From the NCBI GenBank assembly GCA_013821585.1, contig JACDGO010000114.1, forward strand, positions 1 through 6,688: 6,688 bases of DNA. Reading direction: 5' to 3'. Source of the stretch: Sphingomonadaceae bacterium. GTDB lineage: Bacteria > Pseudomonadota > Alphaproteobacteria > Sphingomonadales > Sphingomonadaceae. This document shows, piece after piece, positions 6,019-6,688 of this stretch; position 1 is the stretch's first letter, and the number at the start of each line of letters is the position of its first letter. The notes under the pieces are model-generated. The model made no database searches, was not told where the DNA came from, and worked only from the letters and a program-made list of their open reading frames with translations. The translations under genes and the position numbers were made by a program.

Positions 6019-6688
6019 ATGATCCACCAGAAAATAGAGGCCGCCGATCCCCAGCTCGTCGACAAGGCCGCGCGCCAGTCGGGCGAGCTCGCCATCGGCT
6101 GCTCGGACGCGGCCGGTAAGGTCGCCGAGGTCGCGACGAGCATCGGCGGGCAGATCGACACGCTGGGCGAATTGCAGGCGGTGATGGCCTCGCTCGAAAC
6201 CGATCAGCGTCAGGTGGCCGATGCGACCGACGAGGCGCGGATGCTTTCCGAAAGCGCGCGCAAGCGGCTGGGAGAGGGTGGCGCGACGATCGCAACGTCG
6301 ATCACGGAGTTTGGCCAGCTGACCACGCTCGTCGCGCGCCTCGGCACGCAGATCACCAGCTTCGCGAGCGCACTGGATCAGGTCCGCCGCACGACCGAGA
6401 TGATCGATTCGATCGCGCGGACGACCAACATGCTCGCGCTGAACGCGGCGATCGAAGCCGAGAAGGCCGGCGACGCGGGGCGAACCTTCGCGGTCGTCGC
6501 GGCCGAGGTGAAGAAGCTCGCGCAGGACACGCGCGCCGCGACCGAGGAGATCGGCGAGACGATGGGATCGCTCACGCGCGAGGCCGAAGCGTTCGTCCGC
6601 GATGTCGGCGACGGCGTCGCGCGCGCCGGTGCTGCGGAAAAGGGTTTCGCGCGCGTCACAGACACGGTGAGCGAGGTCACGCGCCTCG
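6019..6688 (+). CDS. Methyl-accepting chemotaxis protein, soluble, 3' end beyond window
   Basis: Chemoreceptor-type signalling protein; 223 residues are visible before the window ends. Residues about 35-120 form alanine-rich heptad helices, and the conserved hairpin tip is at 129-171 ([21 protein letters not shown]..., then [15 protein letters not shown]), the region that contacts CheW and CheA. It departs slightly from the common form, with EAEKAGD for EAARAGE. There is no membrane segment or signal peptide and the signalling domain starts almost at once, so this is a cytosolic receptor whose sensory part, if any, must lie downstream. An in-frame ATG at 5998 would add MRVSAAR; neither start has a clear Shine-Dalgarno, and I prefer 6019 because 5998 abuts a CtrA-like site. 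It is transcribed divergently from the VWA gene. Confidence 0.9.
   Translation, partial: MIHQKIEAADPQLVDKAARQSGELAIGCSDAAGKVAEVATSIGGQIDTLGELQAVMASLETDQRQVADATDEARMLSESARKRLGEGGATIATSITEFGQLTTLVARLGTQITSFASALDQVRRTTEMIDSIARTTNMLALNAAIEAEKAGDAGRTFAVVAAEVKKLAQDTRAATEEIGETMGSLTREAEAFVRDVGDGVARAGAAEKGFARVTDTVSEVTRL

Overview
The window is GC-rich, densely coded DNA that looks chromosomal and alphaproteobacterial, most likely from a sphingomonad. The pointers are a TyrRS with a KMGKT signature, a DOMON-like gene coupled to a DUF1343/NamZ gene, a small ESDIRYY-type protein of a sort I recall from sphingomonads, and two CtrA-like TTAA-N7-TTAA near-matches. This assignment is from recollection of gene families, not from a search.

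Layout. Positions 1-124 hold the 5' end of an IS630-family insertion sequence. Its transposase starts at 31 on the minus strand and runs off the left edge, and its outer end probably lies at the CTAG that also forms the stop codon of the next gene. Positions 124-447 (minus) encode a single-domain PilZ protein, and 508-1686 (minus) tyrS. A large palindromic repeat pair (1707-1802) fills most of the divergent region in front of tyrS. On its other side is a two-gene plus-strand operon: a DOMON-like protein (1813-2325) and a DUF1343/NamZ-type exo-N-acetylmuramidase homologue (2322-3518), overlapping by ATGA. A 52-residue protein follows at 3644-3802 behind a CtrA-like site. It converges with 3 bp to spare on a minus-strand pair: a CoxE-like VWA protein (4780-5958) and a Sel1-repeat/prolyl-4-hydroxylase-like dioxygenase (3806-4780), joined by a TGATG overlap. 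At the right edge a soluble methyl-accepting chemotaxis protein starts near 6019 on the plus strand and is cut by the window end.

How the parts fit. The DOMON-NamZ pair suggests handling of peptidoglycan-derived sugars. PilZ (c-di-GMP), the soluble MCP and the two CtrA-like sites suggest that motility or cell-cycle signalling touches this region. The VWA-dioxygenase pair has no recognised pathway, and the MoxR-type ATPase that often accompanies such VWA proteins is not in the window. I see no defence system, CRISPR array, rRNA or tRNA gene. The less ordinary points are the IS junction at the pilZ stop, the repeat in the tyrS leader, the PQHG variant in the NamZ homologue and the orphan VWA-dioxygenase pair.
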